Assembly: GCA_002478145.1 (NCBI GenBank)
Contig: DLMI01000129.1
Location: 68,220-107,968, forward strand
Source of the DNA: Acidobacteria bacterium UBA7540
GTDB lineage: Bacteria > Acidobacteriota > Terriglobia > UBA7540
Length of the DNA stretch: 39,749 nucleotides
Direction: 5' to 3'
Below the pieces are notes generated by a model. It saw only the letters and a program-made list of their open reading frames with translations. It made no database searches and was not told where the DNA came from. Below are positions 15,831 to 23,844 of the stretch, piece after piece. Numbering within the stretch: position 1 is the first letter of the stretch; each line of letters starts with the position of its first letter. A program made the position numbers and the translations under genes.

Positions 15831-17495
15831 TTACTGGCCCCGGGCCGCTGGCGGAGCAGTGTATTCTGGAAGCTTTGACTTTTGTATATCCTGGCGCTTT
15901 ACTTCCAGCTCATCGAACAAGATTGAAGGAGTCACGATGCTGTGCGGAACATTCAGTACTCGGTTCTCGATGTTCAGGTCACTGCCGGCAGCGACCAGGT
16001 CATTGCGAAGTGCCCGCGCATCCAGGTCGCCGAACACTGCCCCGCGAACGAGTTCCTCATGCCCGTCTTTGACCCATATCTTATAGAGTAACCGAGGCGC
16101 GCGTACCCCAGCCATCGTTTCCACGTAATATCCATACGGGAGGTCCCGCTGTTCGCAAAGCTGGAGGAGTTTCTTCTTCAACTCTTCCCGCGGTACGGGC
16201 TCAGAGGAACTTACCAGCATGGTCCCCAGGCTGGGCCCCGGGGAGTTAGTCGGCATGCGGGCCCGTCCGTGACCATTGGAGGCAGGGAAATCCATAATGG
16301 GTTCACGACCCAGAAGATAGTTCACGAGTTTCCCCTTTTCGATGACCGGAACCCGCATCGCCCGCACTCCTTCATCATCCACTTCGTAGCTACCCAGTAA
16401 AGATTTGCCGTTGAGCGAGGCCAGCGTGGGATCATCGACCGCGGAGAGAAAATCAGGAAGTACCCGGCTCTTATAGCTGGAGGCGAAGGCGCCCCTGGTG
16501 CGAGCCGGCTGGCCCAAACCCGGCTTCAGACCGAGGATGTTCTCGCCCACTAGATCGGCAAAGACGGTGGAAGCCGCATCGGCCGAGAACAGGACCGGTC
16601 CGTGGTATTCTTCGTCGGCAACCGGTGCGGCGCGCAAGTCTTTCAAGGCACCTAGCAGTTTTGTGGCGCGCGCGAGAAACTCTTCGGCGGTAGGCAGTTC
16701 TTTGCTGTCGGGCACGGCGTACGTGGCCGAGCGCTGGAGTTGCATGCCATCGGCCGCCTGTGTACTCGCAGCGATGAACGCCTGGTACGACGCCTGGCCG
16801 CTGCGAACGACGGTTCCTTCCGAGTCAACGAAGAAGCGATTTACAGTCTGGAACTGGAGGGATGAATCAATGGACTCGAGTTGCGGGTCGGTCTTGTATA
16901 GCGCCGATGCGTCTTGCAGGGTTTTGAGCCATGGAGCGGGATCAACGTCGAGCTTGACCAGCGGCCCGATAAACTGCACCGGCTTAGCGTGCGCGAAATC
17001 ATCGACCGGATGGTCAACAGTGAGTTGCTTCAGTTGTGCCTGCTTGGCGGCAAAAGCCTCGGTAGCCGCCTTGTAGGCTTTGTCCGTCGCGAGCCACAGG
17101 TGGTGACGCAGAGCGAGTTCATCGTCATCCAGCGGCATGTAATCACTCACACCCTCACCCTGTCCGAAGAAGCTGTCCTGCTTGTAGTCGCCCACCCTGA
17201 CTACGACACGCACAAACCGGAAGTGCGCGTGGAGGTTGGTGCGCAGGGCGCCAAATGTCGCCTCCGCGATGTACCCCTCCATGTCTACGACCCGGTAATC
17301 GATGTAGTAGGGCGCCGCCATCTGCTCCAGCTTGAGTTGTGATTTCGAGCGTTCCAATTCCTTCTGCATCGCTCGGAGCACGGGATCGTCAGTCGTCGAT
17401 GGCCGGGACCCCTTAGGTTGTGCGAGTGTGGAGGCAAGAAACAAAATGAACCACACCATCAAGGCCCATGCCAGCCTTATCAATCTGGCGCTCAT
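15831..17495 (-). CDS. Exported TldE/PmbA-like protein without metal ligands (554 aa)
   Basis: It belongs to the TldD/PmbA metalloprotease superfamily by overall pattern: EYHGPVLFSADAASTVFADLV, LPDFLSAVDDPTLASLNGKS, GSYEVDDEGVRAMRVPVIEKG, FPASNGHGRA and the PSILFDELEVKRQ end. Where TldD carries HExxxH it has A313-D-L-V-G-E318, and the C-terminal cysteine ligand is absent, so it should be catalytically inactive. The N-terminus (about residues 1-25) is a signal peptide, which is unusual because classical TldD/E are cytosolic. Its start overlaps the stop of the active paralogue by 4 bp, so the pair is very likely translated together and may form a TldD-TldE-like heterodimer outside the cytoplasm. 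Confidence 0.85.
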   Translation of the reverse strand: MSARLIRLAWALMVWFILFLASTLAQPKGSRPSTTDDPVLRAMQKELERSKSQLKLEQMAAPYYIDYRVVDMEGYIAEATFGALRTNLHAHFRFVRVVVRVGDYKQDSFFGQGEGVSDYMPLDDDELALRHHLWLATDKAYKAATEAFAAKQAQLKQLTVDHPVDDFAHAKPVQFIGPLVKLDVDPAPWLKTLQDASALYKTDPQLESIDSSLQFQTVNRFFVDSEGTVVRSGQASYQAFIAASTQAADGMQLQRSATYAVPDSKELPTAEEFLARATKLLGALKDLRAAPVADEEYHGPVLFSADAASTVFADLVGENILGLKPGLGQPARTRGAFASSYKSRVLPDFLSAVDDPTLASLNGKSLLGSYEVDDEGVRAMRVPVIEKGKLVNYLLGREPIMDFPASNGHGRARMPTNSPGPSLGTMLVSSSEPVPREELKKKLLQLCEQRDLPYGYYVETMAGVRAPRLLYKIWVKDGHEELVRGAVFGDLDARALRNDLVAAGSDLNIENRVLNVPHSIVTPSILFDELEVKRQDIQKSKLPEYTAPPAARGQ

Positions 17496-19231
17496 TGCCG
17501 GCCTCCAATCTTCGCGGCGTCCTGGGATTCGCCCACCTCGAAGCCGGGTGGCGGCAGGATCGGCGGCCGGTTGAGAGAATGGGCGCGTTTCTGCACCTCG
17601 ATGTCGGAGAAAAGCATCGCCGGGGCGGCGGCTGAAACGGGCACGCTGCCCGATTCCGCGCCGCAGATGCCGTTGAATACTTCAGTTTTCTCGCCAGTCA
17701 GCAGAACGCGGCTCATCGCTGCCAGCGGCGTACCGACGATATCTACGCCGCGCGTCAGTTCGTCCGGGCGACCATCCGGATAAACACGCCAGACGAGGAT
17801 AGGCAACACCAGGAACGACTGGGGTAATGCTCGCTCGGTCAGCGTGAATCCTCCTTCGATGTCCTCGAAATACAGTCCATAGGGCTTGCCCTGTCTTTTC
17901 ACCTCCTCGATCAGCTTATGGCGTAGCTCCGCATCCTTGACTGTGCGCGACGAAGTCACGATCAGGTTGCCCTGCCGTCCGGTGGGCATCAAACCCGGTT
18001 GCGCGCGCCCGTGTCCGTTTGATTTGCCAAAATCCTTGATGGGCATGCGCGACATCAAGAAACTCTTCAGCACGCCATTCTTGATGACTTCCACGCGGCG
18101 GGCAGGCACGCCTTCGTCGTCATACTCGTACCAGCCGGCGAGGTCCACGCCTTTCAAGGCACGTTGGGTGGGGTCGTCGATCACACTCAGAAACTCCGGC
18201 AGCACAGGCTCATTGACCTTTTTGGTGAAGGTTTGACCTTCATTCTCTCCCCGCTGGCGATGACCTTCCAATCGGTGTCCTAATACCTCATGGAAGAACA
18301 CTGCCGCGGCACGGCCGGAAAGCAGTGCGGGTCCATCGTAGGGTTCAGCCAGGGGGGCCGAACGGAGGGCTTTGAGATCCGCAGCCATCTTATCCACGCG
18401 CGCCGCTATTTCAGTGTCGCCGGGCAAGTGGTCGGCAGTCTCCGCCTGAAAGGTCTCCACCCGCATCAGTTCCATGCCGTCGTCGGCCTGCGTCTCCGCC
18501 TCAATCGTCAGTCTGACCGAAGCGCTGGGAGCGACGACGCGAGTCCCCTCAGTGGAAACAAAATGCCAGCGAGCCCTTTCTACCATTAGCATCACGGTTG
18601 AACGATAAACGTACGAGTACTTCGCGAACCACGCCGAATAACGCCGGACCATCCCCTCCAGCACTCGTTGGTCCTGGGGAGCCGCGAGCTCGTTGTAATC
18701 CGTGTGGATCTGCGACGCCTCTTGCGAGAAGTCCGGCGAGGTGTCCTCTTCCTTGGCGTTAACCTCAGTAGCCGTCTTAACCTTCAAATAAGCCTGCGAG
18801 GCCTTGCGGTACTCGCCGTAAGTCAATTGCCACAGCACATGGGAAATGGCGTCGGCGTCGTCGGCCAGCGGAATCGTCCCTGAACTGATGCCGGAGGGCC
18901 GATTGTCCTCGTGGGTGTTGTCCAGCGCGGGAGAGCCCACACGCACGATGACATCGGCGGAACGCGTACGGGTGCTCATGGAATTGACCACACTGCCTTG
19001 GCTCCCAACTGCCAGCTCCAGGCTCTGATCGTGGATCGCATAGCTCATGAAGTAGGGGGCGGGATCTAGCTTTCCCAACTCACCTTGGGCCCGCTGAAGT
19101 TCCTGCTGCATGGCAGAGAGTAGGACGTCCTTCGAGTTCGCCACGGCGGCAGAGGCTGAACCAACGAAAGCAGCTCTCAAGCTAAGGGCGAGCAAGAAGG
19201 CTAGGGCAATTCCCTGAAAGAGTCTCTTCAT
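17492..19231 (-). CDS. Exported TldD-like metalloprotease (579 aa)
   Basis: Zinc protease of the TldD family. The metal site is intact: H314-E-V-L-G-H318 within VFFHEVLGHRLEGH, and C523 in NGICGAESGSVPVSAAAP, which corresponds to the third ligand of E. coli TldD. Other family marks are LPEFLSVIDDPTQRALKGVD, YEYDDEGVPARRVEVIKNG and KSNGHGRAQPG. Residues 1-28 form a signal peptide (AFLLALSLRAAFVGSASA). About 200 residues before the conserved core form a domain shared with the downstream paralogue. The cytosolic family trims peptides and matures microcins. The exported form must have another substrate, which I cannot name. Confidence 0.88.
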   Translation of the reverse strand: MKRLFQGIALAFLLALSLRAAFVGSASAAVANSKDVLLSAMQQELQRAQGELGKLDPAPYFMSYAIHDQSLELAVGSQGSVVNSMSTRTRSADVIVRVGSPALDNTHEDNRPSGISSGTIPLADDADAISHVLWQLTYGEYRKASQAYLKVKTATEVNAKEEDTSPDFSQEASQIHTDYNELAAPQDQRVLEGMVRRYSAWFAKYSYVYRSTVMLMVERARWHFVSTEGTRVVAPSASVRLTIEAETQADDGMELMRVETFQAETADHLPGDTEIAARVDKMAADLKALRSAPLAEPYDGPALLSGRAAAVFFHEVLGHRLEGHRQRGENEGQTFTKKVNEPVLPEFLSVIDDPTQRALKGVDLAGWYEYDDEGVPARRVEVIKNGVLKSFLMSRMPIKDFGKSNGHGRAQPGLMPTGRQGNLIVTSSRTVKDAELRHKLIEEVKRQGKPYGLYFEDIEGGFTLTERALPQSFLVLPILVWRVYPDGRPDELTRGVDIVGTPLAAMSRVLLTGEKTEVFNGICGAESGSVPVSAAAPAMLFSDIEVQKRAHSLNRPPILPPPGFEVGESQDAAKIGGRQ

Positions 19232-19350
19232 CCGGGATTCTCCGTTCCCTGTCAGGTCCAGATTGCGCCTAAACGTGTGACTTCTCGACCGGAAAGGCAG
19301 AGCCTTTGCGCATAGTCCGCCACGGCGGAGCGAAGCCGCAGGAAGGCATT

Positions 19351-19800
19351 CTAATCCATAACGCGGAATTCGGGAAGAACGCTGACAGAGGAGGTGATGG
19401 AGTTTGAGACGAAGCAGTTGGCGTGAGCGCTCTCCATGATTTGGCGGGCGCGCTCGACGTCATCCTGCGATTTCAGGGCCACCTGCGGATGGACGGTGAT
19501 TTCTGTGAAGCGGTATTTCCCGTCCTTGTACTCGAGCAGCGCATCGGCGGAGCTGTCGTAAGCCGCCAGCCCCAATCCTTTCTGCTCTGCGAAGGCCAGA
19601 AAGGTTTCCATGATGCAAGTGTTCAGGGCGCTCACCAACAAATCCTCAGGCGTCCAAATGCCCTGATCGCCTTTGAACTCCGGTGGGCTGGAGATTTCCA
19701 GGTCGGGCTTGCCAGCCGCCGAAGCCTTTATTCTGCGGGCTTGTTTCCACACGGCGTGGGTTTGGTAGCGGAAAGATTTTCGGGATTTCTTGGTTTCCAT
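19351..19800 (-). CDS. OsmC/Ohr family protein
   Basis: A small thiol peroxidase-fold protein, usually involved in organic hydroperoxide removal. Both family cysteines are present: C62 in LLVSALNTCIMETFLAFAE and a second in SAHANCFVSNSI. The length of 149 residues is typical. The ATG has GGAGGG 4 nt upstream. The sequence resembles the OsmC-like branch more than Ohr proper, by the WTPEDLLVSALNTC pattern. It is about 45 bp downstream of the ferredoxin-like gene on the same strand and may belong to that redox operon. Confidence 0.9.
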   Translation of the reverse strand: METKKSRKSFRYQTHAVWKQARRIKASAAGKPDLEISSPPEFKGDQGIWTPEDLLVSALNTCIMETFLAFAEQKGLGLAAYDSSADALLEYKDGKYRFTEITVHPQVALKSQDDVERARQIMESAHANCFVSNSITSSVSVLPEFRVMD

Positions 19801-19845
19801 TTGCCCTCCATGTGTATCCCCGTCGCGTAAGCAGCAGGTCTGAGG

Positions 19846-20247
19846 TCACTTACCTGAACTAGGCCGGACCGCCAATTTCCGGCGGCGCACGGCGCGGCCG
19901 TAAGGGTTCGAGGCTTTGTCAGATCGTCGCGGCATGGCGCGTCCCCACCCCTGCCCCTCCCCACGTGGGGAGGGGAGTCCATCTTCGGCGCGAATCCGCT
20001 TCAGTGCCGTCGCCACTTCCTTTTTGCCAGGAAGCGAAATGCCCTTAGCTTTGCAGTTCTCGGCGCAACTGCGACAGCCTGGGATACAGTCAAAGGGGCG
20101 CGCAACCACGGGTTTGCCGGTGGCCGGGTCCCAATCAAAAACAGCAGCGGGGCAGAAGTTAAGGCACTCCAGGTCGGCGAGGCATACGTCGCCGTTGATG
20201 GTGGGAAACCAGGGAAACCGCTCTCTCTGCCTGCGTGGTATCGACAC
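19846..20247 (-). CDS. Ferredoxin-like iron-sulphur protein (4Fe-4S type)
   Basis: About eight cysteines occur in two clusters: C-x6-C-x3-CP (VCLADLECLNFCP) and C-x3-C-x2-C-x3-C (DCIPGCRSCAENC). This fits two 4Fe-4S sites of the ferredoxin fold, although the first cluster is short of the standard CxxCxxCxxxCP. The GTG at 20247 is preferred because AGGAG lies 8 nt upstream; a TTG one codon earlier is possible. The last 45 or so residues are basic and low-complexity, partly written by a hairpin at 19950-19975. It is the third gene of the ArsR/HdrA-like set and presumably passes electrons to or from the HdrA-like protein. Confidence 0.75.
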   Translation of the reverse strand: MSIPRRQRERFPWFPTINGDVCLADLECLNFCPAAVFDWDPATGKPVVARPFDCIPGCRSCAENCKAKGISLPGKKEVATALKRIRAEDGLPSPRGEGQGWGRAMPRRSDKASNPYGRAVRRRKLAVRPSSGK

Positions 20248-20300
20248 CAAATTCTCTCCTAATATGACGAGGAACCGGACCGGTTGCCCGCGCGAAGCGC

Positions 20301-20687
20301 TCAGTGGTGCTTTTCTTTGGCATGGACCCGTTCTGCTATTTTTCCCCGCAGCCGGTCGAGGATTCCGTCATTCGTCGTATTGCGAATATCTATCGCCACG
20401 AATTGGTCTTGATCGAAACCTGTCTTGCGGAACACTTTCTGAAATAGCTTTTGTTGTGCTTCCACCTCGCACGCGCCGACGATGACGAGGGTATCGGGGT
20501 CGTCTTCGGCGGAGCGGAGGACGTCCTCCAGGACCCTGCTTCCTCCCGCCCCGCAAAGTTGCGGATGCACAATGGCGTAATCCACATCGAGGTCGGATTC
20601 GATTTCGAAGGGAAGCGTATTCATATCCGAGTCTTTGAAAGACGGGGACAAGCCTTTGCAGTTGCAGATGAGCGTCTTGATTTTCAC
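20301..20687 (-). CDS. Small HdrA-like N-terminal-domain protein (128 aa)
   Basis: The product begins with CNCKG (C8, C10), then has HPQLCGAGG and IVGACEVEAQQKLF. These match the N-terminal domain that precedes the FAD domain in heterodisulfide reductase subunit A, where CxCxG and the LCxxxG cysteine lie near an iron-sulphur cluster. Here that domain stands alone with no FAD domain. GTG start at 20687, with GGAGGAG 5 nt upstream. It lies 32 bp after arsR and about 50 bp before the ferredoxin. It may be a stand-alone redox or sulphur-carrier module; its function is not established. Confidence 0.65.
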   Translation of the reverse strand: MKIKTLICNCKGLSPSFKDSDMNTLPFEIESDLDVDYAIVHPQLCGAGGSRVLEDVLRSAEDDPDTLVIVGACEVEAQQKLFQKVFRKTGFDQDQFVAIDIRNTTNDGILDRLRGKIAERVHAKEKHH

Positions 20688-20719
20688 CGGACTCCTCCGA
20701 GGAATTCCTCTCCTTCGGC

Positions 20720-21178
20720 TTAGTGCGCGATACCCGGGGCTGGACCAGAGTCCTCACCTTCGTTGGCGTTGCTGCGGAGGCCCGCTGTAGGGCGCTCCGA
20801 ATCAGAGAGGCGCGACGATCCTTCTGATTTCAACCTGCTATTTCCTTTGAGTTCCTGCGAGTTTTTCACATCCGCCTGAAGCTCCGGGAAGAAAGGAACA
20901 ATCTCGCTCAGGAACTTGCGCAGAGGGTAGTTAAGGAACGGCGCGCGAGACAGGGAATAACAGACTCTGGCCCCCTGCCGCTGGGTACGGACCAAATTCG
21001 CTTCGCGCAAGATGGCGAGATGATGGGAAACGAGAGGTTGCGAAAGGCCCAGCACCTCTTGTAGGTCGCGAACGCAGAGGCTTTGAGCGTCCAAAAGGTT
21101 AACCATCCGCAGACGCGTGGGATCAGACAGGGCTTTCAATAAATGACTCAATTGTTTCAAAGGAAACAGCACATCCAT
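20720..21178 (-). CDS. ArsR/SmtB-family transcriptional regulator
   Basis: A winged-helix repressor. LLKALSDPTRLRMVNLL is the family opening, VRDLQEVLGLSQPLVSHHLAILREANLV is the helix-turn-helix, and RTQRQGARVCYSLS is the wing. I start at the ATG at 21178 (MDVLFPLKQL); the longest frame adds 12 unlikely residues. Few cysteines are present (in SLCVRDL and ARVCYS), so a thiol-based or metal signal is possible but the classical ArsR ELCVCDL motif is only partly kept. The last 45 residues are polar and disordered. It heads the set with the HdrA-like and ferredoxin genes and probably represses it. Confidence 0.9.
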   Translation of the reverse strand: MDVLFPLKQLSHLLKALSDPTRLRMVNLLDAQSLCVRDLQEVLGLSQPLVSHHLAILREANLVRTQRQGARVCYSLSRAPFLNYPLRKFLSEIVPFFPELQADVKNSQELKGNSRLKSEGSSRLSDSERPTAGLRSNANEGEDSGPAPGIAH

Positions 21179-21464
21179 TTTGTAGCATAAGTGCTGCCAT
21201 ATACACCATCCCACAAGCCAACAGTGGCGGGTGATTCTTCCCCGGGTCGGGCTTTATGTCGTAGGTGAGCCGGGCCTTCAATCCTTTGCCCCTACCTCTC
21301 AGAGTCATTTGCCGCAGCACCTGAGTTGATGGCCGCAACCTCCCCCCGCTACGCCGGCCCGGTGCCTCTCCGAAAAGGGCCATTTTTCAGCAGCCTGCCG
21401 GGAAGCTTTTGCCTTATACTGCTTCACTCCGCAGGGGTCGCGGAGCGGGGGGCTACGCATCGCG

Positions 21465-22253
21465 ATGACGGATAACTCCACGCGCGCCGGCACAATTCGA
21501 ACCGAGTCGGTCTGCCGGCACTATCCGATGGGCGACTCGGTGATCCGCGCTGTTGACGGAATCTCGCTCGAGGTAGGGGCAGGCGAATTCGTGGCGCTGC
21601 TCGGCAGTTCCGGCTCGGGGAAGTCGTCTTTGCTGAATCTGATTGCCGGACTTGACCGCCCGACCTCGGGGGCCGTCATCGTCAACGGGGGCAACCTGGC
21701 GGAGATGTCGAGCGAAGAACTCTCCCGCTACCGGCGGCACAGTGTAGGGATGGTCTTCCAGGCTTTTAACCTGGTCGGCACCATGACGCTCCTCGAGAAT
21801 GTCGAGTTGCCCATGCGGTTTGCAGAAACGGAGCGTGGCCAGCGGCTGGCACTGGCGCGCGAAGCCTTGCAGCGCGTGGGCCTGGGAGGGCGTCTGACGC
21901 ATCGCCCCAGCCAACTCTCCGGCGGTGAGCAGCAACGCGCGGCGCTCGCCCGGGCGCTGGCGAACCGCCCCAGCCTGCTCCTGGCCGATGAGCCCACCGG
22001 CAATCTGGACAGCCACACGGGAAACGAGATCCTGGACCTGCTCCATGAGTGCAACGAACGGCTCGGCATGACGCTGCTGCTGGTGACTCACGAGCGCTCG
22101 CTCGCGGAGCGCTACGCCGAACGCCTGGTCTTCCTGGCCGATGGCAAAGTGGTCGGTGAACAAGCCAATGTTCCCGCCTTCCAACGAGTCGCCGCGGGGG
22201 GATCAGGCAAGGGAACGGCGGGGACGCAAACGCAGGAAGGAGAGCGGCGGTGA
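21465..22253 (+). CDS. ABC transporter ATP-binding protein (MacB/LolD type)
   Basis: ATPase of a type VII (MacB-like) ABC system. Walker [16 protein letters not shown] is near residue 50, the Q-loop is [10 protein letters not shown], the signature is [15 protein letters not shown], Walker B is [13 protein letters not shown], and the H-loop is LLVTHERS. GHxxG-like details and the LENVELPM phrase are typical of the LolD/MacB group. The stop overlaps the permease GTG by 4 bp, so the two are cotranslated. No periplasmic adaptor (MacA) is adjacent. The cargo may be lipoprotein, peptide or an envelope signal and is not known. Confidence 0.92.
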   Translation: MTDNSTRAGTIRTESVCRHYPMGDSVIRAVDGISLEVGAGEFVALLGSSGSGKSSLLNLIAGLDRPTSGAVIVNGGNLAEMSSEELSRYRRHSVGMVFQAFNLVGTMTLLENVELPMRFAETERGQRLALAREALQRVGLGGRLTHRPSQLSGGEQQRAALARALANRPSLLLADEPTGNLDSHTGNEILDLLHECNERLGMTLLLVTHERSLAERYAERLVFLADGKVVGEQANVPAFQRVAAGGSGKGTAGTQTQEGERR

Positions 22254-23686
22254 AGGCGGACGACCTGGTTGATCTGGCGGCGCGCAACCTTCGCGAATCC
22301 ATGTTCCGGAACTCGCTCACCACACTTGGCATCGGAGTGGGCGTAGCGTCCCTGGTTGCGATGCTCTCGCTCGGCATCGGGCTCCAGCAGTTAGCCGACC
22401 GCCGGCTCGCAAGGTCCGGGCTCTTCGACACAATCGTCGTCACCTCGCGCCGCAGTCTGCGGGGCTTCGACCGCGCCGAAAACCGGAACGGGGTGCCTCC
22501 TGCCGAGAGCCGGCCTCTTGACGAAAAGGCGCGAGCCGAAATGGCGCGTCTGCCCAACGTTCTCGAAGCGGTGCCCGACCTCCGCTTCATCAGCGAGGTG
22601 CGCTACGAAGGTAAGCCACACCTCGCTATGGTGGCTGGCCTTCCGCTCTCCGCCCGAGACAAAGATGCATTCGACAACATGCAGGGCCGTTTCTTCTCCT
22701 CGGATGCCGCCGAGGAAGCCATCTTGCAAATCCAGTTCGCGGACGAACTCCTAGGGATTCGCCAGAAGCTGGGGGAATCCAGTTCGAAGCTGAGCGGCCA
22801 GACACAGACCTTGATTGGGAAGGAACTGACGCTGCGCTACGCGGAGCGGGTACCGTCACCGGCGGCGCCAGAATCGAAGCCGGCGGAAGGCGGCGGCGCG
22901 GGCGATCGCTCCGGCGCCCTAAAGCATGCGCCCCAGCCTCCCGCGATGGCGGCCTTCTCGGTCGTACCGCGCGAGAGAAAGCTGCGCATCGTCGCCGTCA
23001 CCGACCAGGACCCCGAGGGCATGCGCGGCGCCTCGGGTGCCCGGGTGTTCATCCCGCTTCCGATGGTGGAGAAACTCCATGTCATGCTACCCTCTGGGCT
23101 GCGCGGCAGTGAGCCAGACTTTTCAAATGTGCCCGCGTATCTCAGCCTCAGCGTGCGCGTGAAAAGTCCGGACAGAGTCGAGTCGGTGCAGGACGCCATC
23201 CGGAAGATGGGTTTCAGCACCTTCTCGACTCTCGACGCCGCGCGCAGCCTGCGGCGCTTTTTCGCCGTGCTCGACCTCTTCCTTGGGATCTTCGGCAGCC
23301 TCGCGCTGGCGGTTGCCGCGCTCGGGATCGTCAATACGCTGGTGATGGCCATCCTCGAGCGCCGCCGCGAAATCGGAATCATGAAGGCGATCGGCGCCAG
23401 CGACGGGGACGTCAAGAAACTTTTCCTTGCCGAGGCCGCGGTGATGGGCTTGGTGGGTGGGATGCTGGGAGTGGCACTGGGCTGGGCGATGGGCCGGCTG
23501 ATCAACGCCGGCGCGAACGTCTACCTGCACCGTCAAAACCTGCCCTCTGAGGAACTTTGGGCGGTTCCGTGGTGGCTGGTTGCCGGAGCGATTGCTTTTG
23601 CCATCGTGATCAGCATGATCTCCGGGCTCTATCCGGCCGCGCGCGCCGCCAAGCTGGATCCCGTGCAGGCTCTTCGCTACGAATGA
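22250..23686 (+). CDS. ABC transporter permease, FtsX/MacB family (478 aa)
   Basis: Membrane partner of the preceding ATPase. One transmembrane helix near residues 20-45 is followed by a periplasmic MacB-type domain of about 300 residues, then three helices in the FtsX region. The first of these begins FLGIFGSLALAVAALGIVN. ILERRREIGIMKAIGASDGD is the coupling-helix motif. The GTG start overlaps the ATPase stop in GTGA, with AGGAAGGAGAG upstream. A Pro/Ala/Gly-rich insert at about residues 200-235 is unusual for the periplasmic domain. It ends with ALRYE as many of these permeases do. Confidence 0.92.
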   Translation: MKADDLVDLAARNLRESMFRNSLTTLGIGVGVASLVAMLSLGIGLQQLADRRLARSGLFDTIVVTSRRSLRGFDRAENRNGVPPAESRPLDEKARAEMARLPNVLEAVPDLRFISEVRYEGKPHLAMVAGLPLSARDKDAFDNMQGRFFSSDAAEEAILQIQFADELLGIRQKLGESSSKLSGQTQTLIGKELTLRYAERVPSPAAPESKPAEGGGAGDRSGALKHAPQPPAMAAFSVVPRERKLRIVAVTDQDPEGMRGASGARVFIPLPMVEKLHVMLPSGLRGSEPDFSNVPAYLSLSVRVKSPDRVESVQDAIRKMGFSTFSTLDAARSLRRFFAVLDLFLGIFGSLALAVAALGIVNTLVMAILERRREIGIMKAIGASDGDVKKLFLAEAAVMGLVGGMLGVALGWAMGRLINAGANVYLHRQNLPSEELWAVPWWLVAGAIAFAIVISMISGLYPAARAAKLDPVQALRYE

Positions 23687-23844
23687 TGGATTTGACAGGT
23701 CCCTATGCAAGAGGCCCACTCGGGCCGAGATGCTTGCCCCGTCCCGCAGAGCGGGATGAGGAAGATTTCGAGCAACCCGAAGAACCGCGTCTTCAACCAA
23801 AACCAGCTACTTTGACGCAATCGAAGCCAATGGCGACTTTAACT

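Noticed and set aside
19950..19975. CCCCTCCCCACGTGGGGAGGGG hairpin considered as a terminator
   Set aside because: It lies inside the ferredoxin-like frame and has no T-tract on either strand. It is more likely another palindromic insertion in a non-conserved tail.
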